DNA of 64,000 nt from Ciona intestinalis. Its lineage: Eukaryota > Chordata > Ascidiacea > Phlebobranchia > Cionidae. Within the stretch, counting starts at the first letter, position 1. The number at the start of each line of letters is the position of its first letter. Below are positions 44,115-55,600 of this stretch, in pieces. The translations under genes and the position numbers were made by a program. The DNA lies in NCBI RefSeq assembly GCF_000224145.3, contig NC_020173.2, positions 1,163,756-1,227,755 on the forward strand. The letters run 5' to 3'. A model generated the notes under the pieces. The model was not told the origin of the DNA, made no database searches, and saw nothing but the letters and a program-made list of their open reading frames with translations.

Positions 44115-47100
44115 CTAACTTTCAACGGGTTCAGCAAAAGATTTCCGACGTAGAATTCGAATTGCGTCTTTAACAGGACCACCGCACACAGGACACACGA
44201 TAAACCTAAACCAATAACGGTTTAAATGATGGATTGCGTGATTATAGCACGTGTATCTTCCTTTGCAGCATCTACAGTCGTTATAACACGCGGGAGTTCT
44301 ATGTAAATACTCTTATGATACGGCGGATTAGACAATAAGGTCAAAATTAGTACGCCCAATAGCCAAATACGATGTATAGTAGGGTAGGGAGTCTACAGGA
44401 GTCGTGGGGATGCGATTTTATAATTCTTTTAAATGTTCTGTGTATACTACCAAACAGAACGAAAAAAAACGGAATGAAAATGTGTCCCATCTCCCATCAC
44501 CCTACTACATCTTTTTAAAACAAATGCAATTTTAGATTTCAAAAACTGACTTACCGTAATTGTTGCTTCACCATACAAGTAATGGCACACCAATGACACA
44601 ATGCGATATGACCACACGGTTGAATTGTACAATCCCTTCGTCTGTCTTTTTTGAAACACATCAGACATTCAAGTTCAGTTTCTTCGTCCTGCACGTGATC
44701 TATGGAGAAGTTGTATTTTTCCGTCACTTCCTGTTTTGGATCGAAACTTTTTATGCGGCCTGCAAAAAAGAGCCAAGTTTAGCTACAATGAAAAAACAAG
44801 CGGCCCAAGGCTTGTCGCTGCTACCATTGTGAACGTGTGTATTTCTGGACAAGAAACTTAACGGAAATTGCTTCAACCCAGTGGTCACAAATTGGTTGTC
44901 CAAGTTATCAGCCACACATAAAAAATAAAAATGCACGACGTACAAAACTTTACTTTCGAAAATATTAATATATGCTGAAACCGAAATATTAACACCAATA
45001 ACACATACCCATTAGTTTGACTGTGGTAGTGCTGCCATAAAGATCACATATTAACCAGTTGTGTTCTTTGGTTGAAATCTTGTCAAACAAAACCTTATGT
45101 TTGGAACCGTTTTTGCTGTAAACCATTCTACCGTCTGGTTCCAATATAAAACCCAGCTGGTCGCCTGTAACCAACGTAAAACGAAATGGTTAATATTGAC
45201 TCTATACGTCTGTGTGTTGGAGTATTGAGCCATAACTCGGTTATAAATCCAAAGTTTTCTAGTATGCCGCCTTCCCATAAGACCTTACCCATATAGAATA
45301 CAAAGCAGAATCGAATTGGTTGTATGGAGAAACTTCGCAACAAAATCATGTTTACAAGGTATATTGGTGGAGTGGTTCTAAACAAACCATATTTACTGTT
45401 GTACGAGTAGTTACGTGTAAATATATACTAGTCAAACATAGCATTTATTGTAGGAAATTATCTATACTAGTATAGGGGGAATACAGGACACCTTCAGCAC
45501 ATAACATCCTGATCGTGTTTTAAACAATTAACAACGGTCTATAGTAGTCGTAAGGATACGGTTACATAATTCTTTGAATGTTCTTTGTTTTATTACATGG
45601 GATGACAAAATAAAATTAAAAGTTGTCCCATCTTCCCCTACCCTACTATAATACAAATCATTTACAGGTAAAGACTAACCAAATGAAACTTGGGTGAAAT
45701 AATAAAAAGAAAAAATGAAACTATAAAAAGAAAGTAAAACAGGTTTTACTTAATTCGCACATCAGTTGTTTATCAGGGTTGATTTTTAGGGACGTATTTT
45801 ACTTTTAAACATTTTTCAGTTTGTTTGTGTTGAGTTTTATCCAAAAAAATCTAGCATGCTGCTAACAGTTCCCCACCTTGCTCCGTTTCAATATCTCGTG
45901 AAATTCTCCAGTATTTACCAGGGCTTACTACAAGCAGATCCGCATTGTCTGGTAAGTCTTCGCTTTTCAACGTCGCTGGATTTACGTTTGTAAGCCCAAC
46001 ACCAAGCGCACCTGAGATAACAGTATAGGAACTTGTTGTGATAAATATTCATATTAAAAGTTATTTCTTTGAGGTTTAATCTCAAAGTAGCTTCCTACAG
46101 TATAGGCATGAAATTTTGCTACTAAATACGTACCGTACCTAAAAAAACTGCTAATTAAATAAATAGTCGCGCAGTGGTGGAGTGCAAAGAAAGCATAAAC
46201 GCTTGTATAAACTTCTACGTTTTCATACCTGCATAGTTTGCTTCCACTTTTGCAATCTCAATAAAAGTCATATCCGACGTACGCAGAGGCTTTGCAATAA
46301 ACGTGAGGGCATTCCAAAACGAATCGAAGCGTTTTGCGACCGTTCTTCTGCTGTCCATGCGCACATTACGTCCACATGTGTCATGAAACGCCACAACGTT
46401 TTCCGAAGACTTCGAAAGACTGCTTCGTTTTGTTTTCCGTCCGAAATGCCCATCAGTTTCAGAGTCACTATCATCGCAGTCTGAATCAAGCAGTAACTCT
46501 GAACCCCTTTCTGCCGTTTCGTCATCAACGATCGCCAGTTCTTCAACCTTCCCGTACAAGTCCAGCATCGGCCACAATGATATTTTGGTGCTTAAACCAG
46601 TCGCAAAAATACCTTTGCCTTCGTTGTTTATCATGAAGCTTACAGAACCATCATCTATAAGTAAGAAATAATGACAATCATTAATCATGCTTATCATTTT
46701 TTTATCATGTTTACATTATAGTGGAATAGGGTGAAGACGGGACACCTTTATTTAGATTTAGAACATAATATCTAAATCTCCTGATCGTGTTTTAAACAGT
46801 TATCAACGGTCTATGGTAGTAGGGTGGATATACGGTTTTATAACTCCTTGAGTATTCTTTGTATACTACTTAGAGACGAAAAATTAGGATAAAAAGGTGT
46901 CCTATCTTCCCCCAGCCCACTATATATTTTTTTCAATTACATTAATTTTACAACACTTATGTTATTTTCCCACCTTTGCAAACGAAGGAAAATATGTTAT
47001 ACTTTGTTGCATACTTCTCGGGGATCGGGATTGCCCAGAATCTTGATCTTCGAGATAAATCGGGCACCGCATAACTTGGTAAGGAAGCTGAGTTACACCG

Positions 47101-50100
47101 TGCTGGGTTGTAAGGGGTAAAACCTAAACGAATACAACCTCGCCAATCTGGCCGAACCTGTAATACGGTAAGTTTTATTAAACCTTGTTCTTTAAAAAAC
47201 TTTTGTAAAAACAAAGAAAATTCTAACTAATTTTTTAAATCTAACTTTGCAAAAATAGGAAAAATGTGCTTGTGCGTTACACCGAGATTTTAAACAATAA
47301 GTTAAGTAGCAATTTTTAATAAAGGAAATATACCTATACGCTTGATACTGGTATGGTTGCCTTTAGGTGTGTAGAAGCTAAACGTTACTCTTTTTTGGTT
47401 GAAAAATATTTGCATTGCATACATGAAAAGTATTTTTTGTAACTCGAGTGTGTAATATATTTAATATAAAAATATGGGCCTATATTGTATATAGTACTTT
47501 ATGGTAAGATGGGATACTGTTAACACCTAAATACCATATTTCCTGATCTTGTTTTAAACAATTAACAACACTTTTTTAACTTATAGTACTGTGGGGAAAG
47601 ACGGGACACCTTTAGCACATAATATATCTAAATATCCTGATCGTGTTTTATTATACTATCAAATGGGACAAGAAATTAAAACGAAAAGATGTTCCATTTT
47701 TCCAGACCCTAGTGTATATAAATACTCTTTGTTTACTACCAAATAAGACGAGAAAAGAGAAAGAAACCGACCTATTTTACCCCATTCGATATACGTGTAA
47801 CTTAACTGTATGTTTTCACGTAGCTGTAACCAATACCTAAACCCAGTACCTTGTTAAAACGAAGATGAATAGCTTCACCAAATTTTACGGGACGATGACC
47901 GAAAACCAAACCGTTGCAGAAACTGTCCGGTTTTCTTGAAGCAACTTGTCGGTCACAGGAGAGAACTACGTTCGAACCATGCACCGGGTGAAACCGTAAC
48001 ATATCATAAAATCTGTTAAAAATGTCATGAGCATATATTGTTTATTGGTAAAATCGTTACGTGCGTTGTTTCAATATTAATTCGACTGTCGATATATAGG
48101 CCTGGTGATTCGCTCTTTATATTTGTTTAGGTTTCCTGTGTTGAGATTTACCGAGATAAACAAACGGGTTAAGTGTACTGTATGGGCTTTTATATAAATT
48201 CATTGCCAAAGTTAACATCCAAATTGCATATGCCTTTATAGGAGAACTGGAAATGTAGATAGACATACATGCAACACTCCAAAGGGTATAATACTGCGTG
48301 GTGTACAATGTATACTATAGGCACAAAACATTCTATACTACCTAATCTTGTTTCTAACAACTAACATCGCTCTTTTAGAGTTGTGAGGATACGATAATGA
48401 AATTTTATAAACATTATTTTTGACTAACAAATAAAACCACATGTACCCATTTTATACCTCAACGTACGATGCATAGTACAGTGGGGGAAGATGGGACATA
48501 TTTTCATTCTATTTTCTGGTCGCATTTAGTGATAAACAAAGAACTTTCAAGGAATTTAGAAACGTATCCTCACGACTCCCAGCATAGGTCGTCGTTAATT
48601 GTTTAAAACATGAACACGGTATTAGGATACTATGTGCTAAAGGTGTCCCATTTCACCCCGTTATACCATACATCAAGTATTTTTCGTTTACCTGAACTTT
48701 GTGCTTAAAGTCGTCGATGTGACGGCTGTGATGGACGAACGTTTGGATGATTTGGTCGAGGTACTTCCCCTCATTGAAGAATAAGTTGAACCGTGTTCGA
48801 ACAAAGAACTGACGTCAGAGAATGAAGATTTGAGATGGAATCCGTCACGTGTGTGTAACTTCGGCCGACTTTTTCTGGCGTCTGAAAATTGAAAGTAAGT
48901 AATTTAACAGCATAAAGCTATTATGGATTGGCGTTTATTTTTTACACATTAGAATAAAATTTCGTAACTTATCCTTATACATTGTAAATATATAGTACTG
49001 TTGGGTAAGATGGGACACCTTTAGCACATGATATCCAAATATCCTGATCTTGTTTTAAACAATTAACAACGGTCTATGGCAGTCGTGAGTATACGGTTTT
49101 ATAAACCCTGTTTTTTGTTTACTACCAAATGGGACGAGAACATAGAGTGAAAAGGTGTCCAATCTTCCTCCACTCTACTATACATTGTAATTATACTACG
49201 GCAGAAAACATTAAAATTTAATCTAGTAAAGTCGAACAGAAACAAAACCACAAGGCGCAAACACGCAAATTAACTATATTAGGCTAAAGATCTATATACC
49301 GCTTCCGCAACGTTTGGTACGGTTTACAATCAAAGTGAAAGCTACACTAACCTTTCACGAGTTGATGAATGTTCCAACCTGCGACATATTCCAATCTTTT
49401 ATGCTTCGGCTGTCGTAGTCTCAGTTCTTGTTCTGTGTAAAGTTACCATAACATCAGGTTATTGGTTGATTTGTATTTTTAAATAATGATATCTTTCAAC
49501 AAAACAACGTTTTTATCAAAATGGTTATATCTTTTGACGACTTATACCGATTTTAAAACTATATTCTATAGACACGAAATGTAACACGTATATACGATAA
49601 ATGGTTGAAAATACCCTTTACGATAAATTATGGGTATATATATTTCTTGCCCAAACTGCATACACGCTGTATTATTTTATTTTGCAATAGACCGCCACGG
49701 AATTTGATCTGCCCTTATTTTGTTATATAACCCGACCTGTCAATCATTTGCGCAAACACCGCAATAATAAAACACGTTCTACAAACACTACTATTGAAGT
49801 ACATTTTGACTGACGAGTTGATCACCCCCGGCAAGGTGTATGGAGCCTTTGTGTGGCGTGTAACACCAACAATATCACGAAAACTTTGCCAATACAACAC
49901 ATAGAATTAAACCTCCTGAACGGTAAACGCCTATAGCGCAAACCGGGAATATGTTTTACATCATTGTCCCGTTGTGTGATACAGTAAGGGTGGGGTAATA
50001 TGAGACACTTTTAAAACATAAAATTCAAATATTTTGATCGTGTTTTAAACAATTAACACAGTCTATATGCGAGTCGTGAGGATACTGTTTTATATTTTTT

Positions 50101-50551
50101 GGGATGCTCTTGTTGCTACCAAATGGGACGGGAAAATAGAATGAAAAGTGTCCCATCTTTTCTCATCCTACTATATAGCTCTTCCTTTAAAGTGTAAACA
50201 TATGGCTGTCGTATATTGGAGCATGCGATTAACATTATGTAGGATAGGCTGTGTGTTGAAAAGTTAAGTACATGTTCCTTTCTGACAACATCAGGCACAA
50301 AGGGTATTAATTATAGCTATGTATATTTTAGCGCCGATCAAGCCACAAACTTTTCCGCACTTGCGTGCCAAAAATATATACGTCACAAATTAGCTTTAAA
50401 TTTTGGAAAAGCTATTTTATCAAAAAATTTCATTACCAGAAGAACAATTTAAGATTTGTCATAAAGGCTTACCTATTACATCATCGTTATGATGTATAAG
50501 ATGCATATGTCGTTCCTTTCCCTCCGTTTGTAACATTACATCGACTGCCAT
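44115..50551 (-). CDS. NEURL1: Neuralized-type E3 ubiquitin ligase, two NHR domains and RING, complete (600 aa)
   Basis: The ten exons, in transcript order, are 50551-50473, 49432-49352, 48881-48692, 48012-47850, 47157-46974, 46654-46229, 46011-45877, 45164-45009, 44759-44555 and 44298-44115 (stop TAG). They total 1803 bases with all phases consistent. After a basic, serine-rich N-terminus, NHR1 spans about 121-270 (FHPVHGSNVVLSCD, WRGCIRLGFTPYNPA) and NHR2 about 322-470 (FHDTCGRNVRMDS, LGFILEPDGRMVYSKNG, WLICDLYG). A C-terminal RING (Cys502, 505, 519, His521, Cys525, 528, 574, 577) ends CPVCGGPVKDAIRIL. Neuralized proteins ubiquitinate Delta/Jagged ligands and so enable Notch signalling. The two-NHR plan is that of NEURL1 rather than the six-NHR NEURL4. 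The loop between the sixth and seventh zinc ligands is 45 residues long and cysteine-rich. Confidence 0.9.
44377..44508 (+). mobile_element. MITE copy, forward, with internal deletion
   Basis: The left end TAGTAGGGTAGGGAGTCTAC jumps directly to the AGGAGTCGTGGGGATGCG block; the CACCTTTAGCACATAATATC part is missing. The right end TCCCATCTCCCATCACCCTA is complete. It lies in the last intron of the Neuralized gene. Confidence 0.8.
44813..44940 (+). mobile_element. SINE fragment, forward, middle part only
   Basis: GCTACCATTGTGAACGTGTG, GACAAGAAACTTAACGGAAA, CAACCCAGTGGTCACAAATT and TATCAGCCACACATAAAAAA match the body of the full copy. The tRNA-like head and tail are missing. It lies in intron 8 of the Neuralized gene. 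Confidence 0.75.
45463..45649 (+). mobile_element. MITE copy, forward, near full length
   Basis: It begins TAGTATAGGGGGAATACAGG, shows TTCAGCACATAACATCC, AACAACGGTCTATAGTAGTC and ATTCTTTGAATGTTCTTTG, and ends GTCCCATCTTCCCCTACCC. It lies in intron 7 of the Neuralized gene. Confidence 0.85.
46719..46921 (+). mobile_element. MITE copy, forward
   Basis: It begins ATAGTGGAATAGGGTGAAGA and ends GTGTCCTATCTTCCCCCAGC, with TAGAACATAATATCTAAAT and AACGGTCTATGG in the middle. It lies in intron 5 of the Neuralized gene. Confidence 0.8.
47490..47714 (+). mobile_element. Two overlapping partial MITE copies, forward
   Basis: A left fragment (47490-47580: TAGTACTTTATGGTAAGATG through AACAATTAACAAC) is followed by a second copy (47585-47714: TAGTACTGTGGGGAAAGACG to TTCCATTTTTCCAGACCC) that lacks its centre. 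This is either a MITE inserted into or beside an older one, or an unequal exchange. Confidence 0.7.
48475..48665 (-). mobile_element. MITE copy, reverse, near full length
   Basis: It begins TAGTACAGTGGGGGAAGATG and ends GTGTCCCATTTCACCCCG. It ends less than 30 bases from the donor side of Neuralized exon 3 (48692). Confidence 0.85.
48992..49180 (+). mobile_element. MITE copy, forward, near full length
   Basis: It begins TAGTACTGTTGGGTAAGATG and ends TCCAATCTTCCTCCACTCTA, with the TTTAGCACATGATATCC and AACAACGGTCTATGGCAGTC blocks. It lies in intron 2 of the Neuralized gene. Confidence 0.85.
49983..50172 (+). mobile_element. MITE copy, forward, near full length
   Basis: It begins AGTAAGGGTGGGGTAATATG and ends GTGTCCCATCTTTTCTCATC. 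It lies in intron 1 of the Neuralized gene. Confidence 0.85.
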
Positions 50552-52632
50552 AACTGACACTTCACACAGAATACGAACCTAATAACTGAGTACAAAAAGC
50601 TGGCGATAAAAAGTCTGAAAATACGTGTTAGTAATTCCCTCCAGCACCCATGACTCACATAAAACACGAAGGATTACAGTCTGGAACCGAATTCTTTTTT
50701 CACAAGTGGCTCACACGTTCCCGGCGCATCGGCGCTTCTCCTGCGCCACTTAATTACGCAAAAACCAGAACCAGAAAACTGGTAGCTACTCTGAGCTCAC
50801 GCACTCGAAGCGCTATAATATTTAAACAGTTGTTGTTTGGTATTATAATCCCTCAAAACAGAAAGCCTTTATAAACAAACAAATAAACGCTAAAGCCCAT
50901 TTGTCGGACTAAGCCCTTTCTTACATCAGTGGCGTTATATGTTCACTTTTTAATTGACAGAACATGTATATTTCGACTTAACTTGGCACACACTTGAATT
51001 TCAAACTCATAATTCAATATTGATCGTATTAAGTCTGTTTAGAAGCTGAACCACACTGAAGCGCTTGTGCTGCCCTTTGCCTGGCTTGTTTTCTGCGAGT
51101 AATCAAGCAGAAGCGGTATGCTTCCACGGAGACGGCTGTATCAGAGAGATGACATTTAATTAGATTGTGATTCGTTGTTTATTGTTGTGGTAATTTGGTA
51201 TTGTTGGTACACAGTGGGAACGAGGCATATAGCGTCAGGTTACTATAGGCATCTTCAATTTAAGTACGAACAATAGCTCGTATTAATTGGGTAGTCTTAC
51301 TTACAAACAAATGTAAATTTCATTTTAACTATGAGATGTTGTTTACCCATCACATTCCTGGGTTTAGTCGGCAGTGGTTAACATATGTACGCTTGTTATT
51401 TTATTTGAGTCATTGGGGGTTGCAGAAAATTCTCTGTTTAGAGTATTATTACTCATCTCATTAAGTGCGGTTAGTCAAAATTTGATCAAATACGTACCTC
51501 GAAAAAACATTAATATATACAAAACTTTCTATTACAGAGATGATAAAACTAAATAATATACGTAAGAATACTCAATTGAAAATAATACACTTTTATACAC
51601 CTCATGCGTTGTGCTAAAGTCTGTCTAACCCGAGTAGGTGGATAGAATGTCCGGCGCCGTGGCATAGTGGTTAGCGCGCCTGCCTGTAACCCAGAGGTTC
51701 AAGGCTCGACACTGCTACCGTTGTGGGCGTATGTGTCTTTGGGCAAGAAACTTAACGGCAATTGCTCCAACCCAGTGGTTACTAATGGTTTGTCCAAATT
51801 ATCAGCCATACATAAAAAAATAATCACCCACAAAGTAACATACATGGTTACTCATAAGCTGGCACGAGGTGTTAAGCCCGTGTGGTAACGACTGTAGTTT
51901 TCCGGCCATATTCATTCAATTTATTCAAGTTCAAGGTAAATCTTTCCAAAAATGTAGTTATGAATTAGCCTGATTGGATACTGTAACAACTCTTCTACCA
52001 ACTATATAAACTTCGGTATGTCTTTTAACATTAAAATACACTGTAAGTAACTACTCTATTGAAATACCTTGCCTTATTATCAACAATTTGTTATTATCAA
52101 TAAATTCTTTAAATAATGCCTGTTAACTTACACACCTGTCGTATTCTTCTAAAGATCAATTCCACAGTTTCGTGAAGATTTGGTAAATTGGTAAATTAAA
52201 AGTTACTTTGAAAAAAGACAATAGGAAATAGAATATCTAGAAAAGCAACTGCGAAGCGTGCTGGAAAGAAAAACAAGAAATATCGCAAAAACAGTGCGTA
52301 GTGAGAAACAGGTTTGAAAATCATCGGAAAAAATAAAAAAAACGCAAGGAATGAATAAATGGCTTATTACTTAGGTAGCTAATCTCTGTTGTAAAATTTA
52401 GAAAAATATTTGAAAGGCACACCATCGGCACCTTAATATCGTATAGTGAGACGCATAAACTGCAACATACTTCAAGAATGGTCATGGAAGAGAAAACAAA
52501 TGCATCATTGAAGTACACAGCAGCAAACGCTTCGTTGGTTAGGAAAAAAAAACAGCTGTACTTGAAAAGTTTTCTGCTTTAACAAAAAGCCTTGGAACAG
52601 TAGTAGCAAAAAAATAATAATAAAAAAGACAA
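50552..52632. other. Intergenic region between Neuralized (5' end) and SLF2-like (3' end)
   Basis: It includes the promoter and 5' UTR of the Neuralized gene, not otherwise recognisable, and a full SINE at 51651-51925. Open frames such as 50650-50874 look like chance. The spacing of 2 kb makes an operon with the upstream minus-strand gene unlikely. Confidence 0.5.
51651..51925 (+). mobile_element. tRNA-derived SINE, forward, best-preserved copy
   Basis: The head GTGGCATAGTGGTTAGCGC fits a polymerase III box A (TGGCATAGTGG) and GGTTCAAGGCTCGA fits box B. A body with TTGTGGGCGTATGTGTCTTT, CTTAACGGCAATTGCTCCAA and TATCAGCCATACATAAAAA follows, then a second unit ACATACATGGTTACTCATAA, GCTGGCACGAGGTGTTAAGC and GGTAACGACTGTAGTTTTCC, ending ATTCATTCAAT. 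The composite form is like the SINE family reported from Ciona. It is not a tRNA gene: there is no acceptor stem pairing at this length. Confidence 0.85.
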
Positions 52633-55600
52633 CTATGTCTCGAGCTTAGTGGTTGTAGAAGCTATTTCAGATACATCGACATTTTTTTCTGGAGATGCTT
52701 CTCGTAATTCGTCATTCGGATCGGTGTCTATGTTCTGACTATCGACCATTTCCTCGCTCACACGAGAAGAACGAAGGTATTTGAAGATACCTCTTTGGTA
52801 CTGAAAGAATGTATGAATGAATGTAACTTACTTTATCCTCGTGTGGCCGGAAAACGACAGTCGTTATAACACAGGTGTTCTGTTTTATACACCTTGTGCT
52901 AGCTTACAAGTTACCATGTATTACCTTGTAAGTAAATATTTTTGGGGGGGATCTGTTCATTTTTTTATGCATGGTTGATAATTTGTATATGAAAAAGATT
53001 GTCTGTGTTATAACAACTTCCATTAGGCATGTTAGGATTAACATTAAATTCATTTCTTTAATGCTATTTTTAATATTTAGAAACACCCACACTTATTTGC
53101 TTTGGCATTTCCTCCAATTGGAAATCTATCCTTGCTGTTGTTAATCGAATAAAATGCTTCACTTCAGAGCAATATAAACTACCATCTCTTATTCCAACAT
53201 CTAATGCTGAAAGACTTGCAGATATTTCTTCCAATGGGGCCTGGGTATTGAAAAAAAAGAGCATTTTACAGAAAAATCAAAATTAAAATAGCATGGTATC
53301 ACAAAAAAATACTTTAAAACAATGAACAGTTTGTGTGGTGTTTTAAAATTCTAACATTGATAAAATTTTCTTTGTGCATCCAAGTGTATAAGAAATTACT
53401 AGTGTAAGTTAGCTAATTAGGTTGTGGACATGCTCTAAATCCGTGGTACTTGTCCGATTTACCCCCAATATGTAATGTAATATGGCACTCATTCATTAAA
53501 AAACAAAAACAACTTATTCCATCATTTATATTTAATGAGACAGATGCGCTTGCTTTTTGGCAACGAGTTGTTCAATGTCTGGTAAAGTACTACAATCGGC
53601 ACAATATTTCTGTCCCTTAAACTAATGTGGATTTTGATTGGTAGCTTATTTACCTTTTAAATACGAGGAATTTACCCCAAAACCCATGTTTAAAAATGCT
53701 GCTCTAAATGAAAAGTTTATGCTTTTAAATAAAACTTTGAAAAAATGACCAGAACACCTTAATTTTTGATAATTGGTTGTTTTCAATCGTTACCTTCTGT
53801 TGCTTTGGTATTTTGTCATTGCCGATAGAAATTTGCACAAGTAATACGCACGACCATAATACATGTAGCACCTTGAGGTGAGATACATGCTTGTTGCATT
53901 TGTTGAGGAAAGAACGGACATTTGGGACCGTTAGTTTCTTTGAAAGAGCAGCAACAGGCTGGAAAACAGAATGTTGCATAGAAATATTTCAAAAATTGGG
54001 ATTTTTAATTTTAAAACAGTTTAAAAGATCATAATTTGGGTTTTATGCAACCTATTATAAGGTGAGAATTTTATGAAAAGTTTTTTTGCAAAAGTTAGAA
54101 GCCGATGTTTTTTTAAATATAATTCAAGCATATTTTTAGCTGTAACTGTAGAATAAACACAAAACTACTTTATAATTACCTGCTTTTCACAATATTTAGG
54201 CAGGAAATTAAACTTATTAATCAACATAATGTTACTTGTCTAAATTCACAGACCTTTTTTAACTGTAAGCATGTTTTAACAGCTTTTGTTTTGTCGCTAT
54301 ATCCTGTCTTTTTGTTAAAAATATTTTTATTATCTTTGCTACTGTAATCAAAGAGACAAATAAAGTTAATATTATTTATTATTATGTTATAAATAATACA
54401 ATAATACCATGCATATAACACACCTGTAAATCTCCATTATCAATACCACGTGGAACAATATCTTTGACTTGAGAATTCTCAAGACATCGGTGTAATGCTG
54501 ATTGTGCAAGACTTCGACGTAACTGAACGCATTGAGCTGTATTGGTTGGAAGATCAGATGCTAGACTTTCTAATGTGTGGTAGTCTTCAACTTGGTTTAA
54601 AACCTCCCTTGTTACAATTAACCTCTGTGAAAATATGTTAGGATTAAAATATGATGGCAAGTAGAAAGGTACAGCATGTTTTAAGCCTAAACAATAATGA
54701 CCAAGTACAGTAAAAAAAATTATAGAATGCCTTTTTTTGTAATACAGTAGTAACTTGCCAAAATAGTCAATTTTGTTTTAAAATTTGATAACTCCGTAAA
54801 TACGAACTCATTAATGATTTTTTTTTTATTATTGCATATTTTTTCATAAACTGCTACACATTGTAAAATCATAGTTATAGTCGAGAGGAAAACGACAGTT
54901 GTTATAACATGGGTCGGATGGGTGTTCATACACCTTGTTCCAGCTTACGAGTTATACTATGTATGTTACTTTGTGGGTGATTATTATTTGTATTTTTTTA
55001 TGTATGGCTGATAATTTGAACAACATATTAGTGACCACTGGGTTGGAGCAAAGTGTCTTACCCAAGGATACATACGCCCCAATAGTGGCAGGGACAAGCC
55101 TTAAACCTCTTGGTTACAGGCAGGCGCTAACCACTTCGCCACGTCACTTGACGCCTATTTAAACTTAGTTGAAGAAAATAAGGGTGGTCGCTACACCTAG
55201 CAGACAACAAGCCAGCTACTTACCATATCTTGCCAGTTGTGCACAGCATTGACTGTGGTGGACAGAGCTTGTCTTAAAACAGACTTTAATTCGCTTTCTT
55301 TGCTTGTTATAGACAACATAATGCAGAATATCGTTACATACTTGGCCAGAACCATGTCCGCTATTCTGTAAGTGCTGTTTCGAAGGCAGTAGGCAAAAAT
55401 CTGAAAAGTAATGTATTTTAGCTTATAATGGAAAATGTTGTGTGTTTATAGTATACAAATATGGTAATGAAAAAACATTTTTTTCTATTATACATTAAAA
55501 TTGACTCAATCAGATAATTTGGGTGTCTTATTCATATTTTTTGGCTGTTTAAAACATGCTGTCACATGACCATTTAGATATATTAACAAATGAGACAACT

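Noticed and set aside
46268..46636. Overlapping open frames on both strands in the Neuralized region
   Set aside because: They are shadows of the real coding exon 46654-46229, which has NHR motifs and matching splice phases.
51651..51725. Possible tRNA gene (good box A and box B)
   Set aside because: It is the head of a dispersed SINE with a non-tRNA body, and the acceptor stem does not pair.
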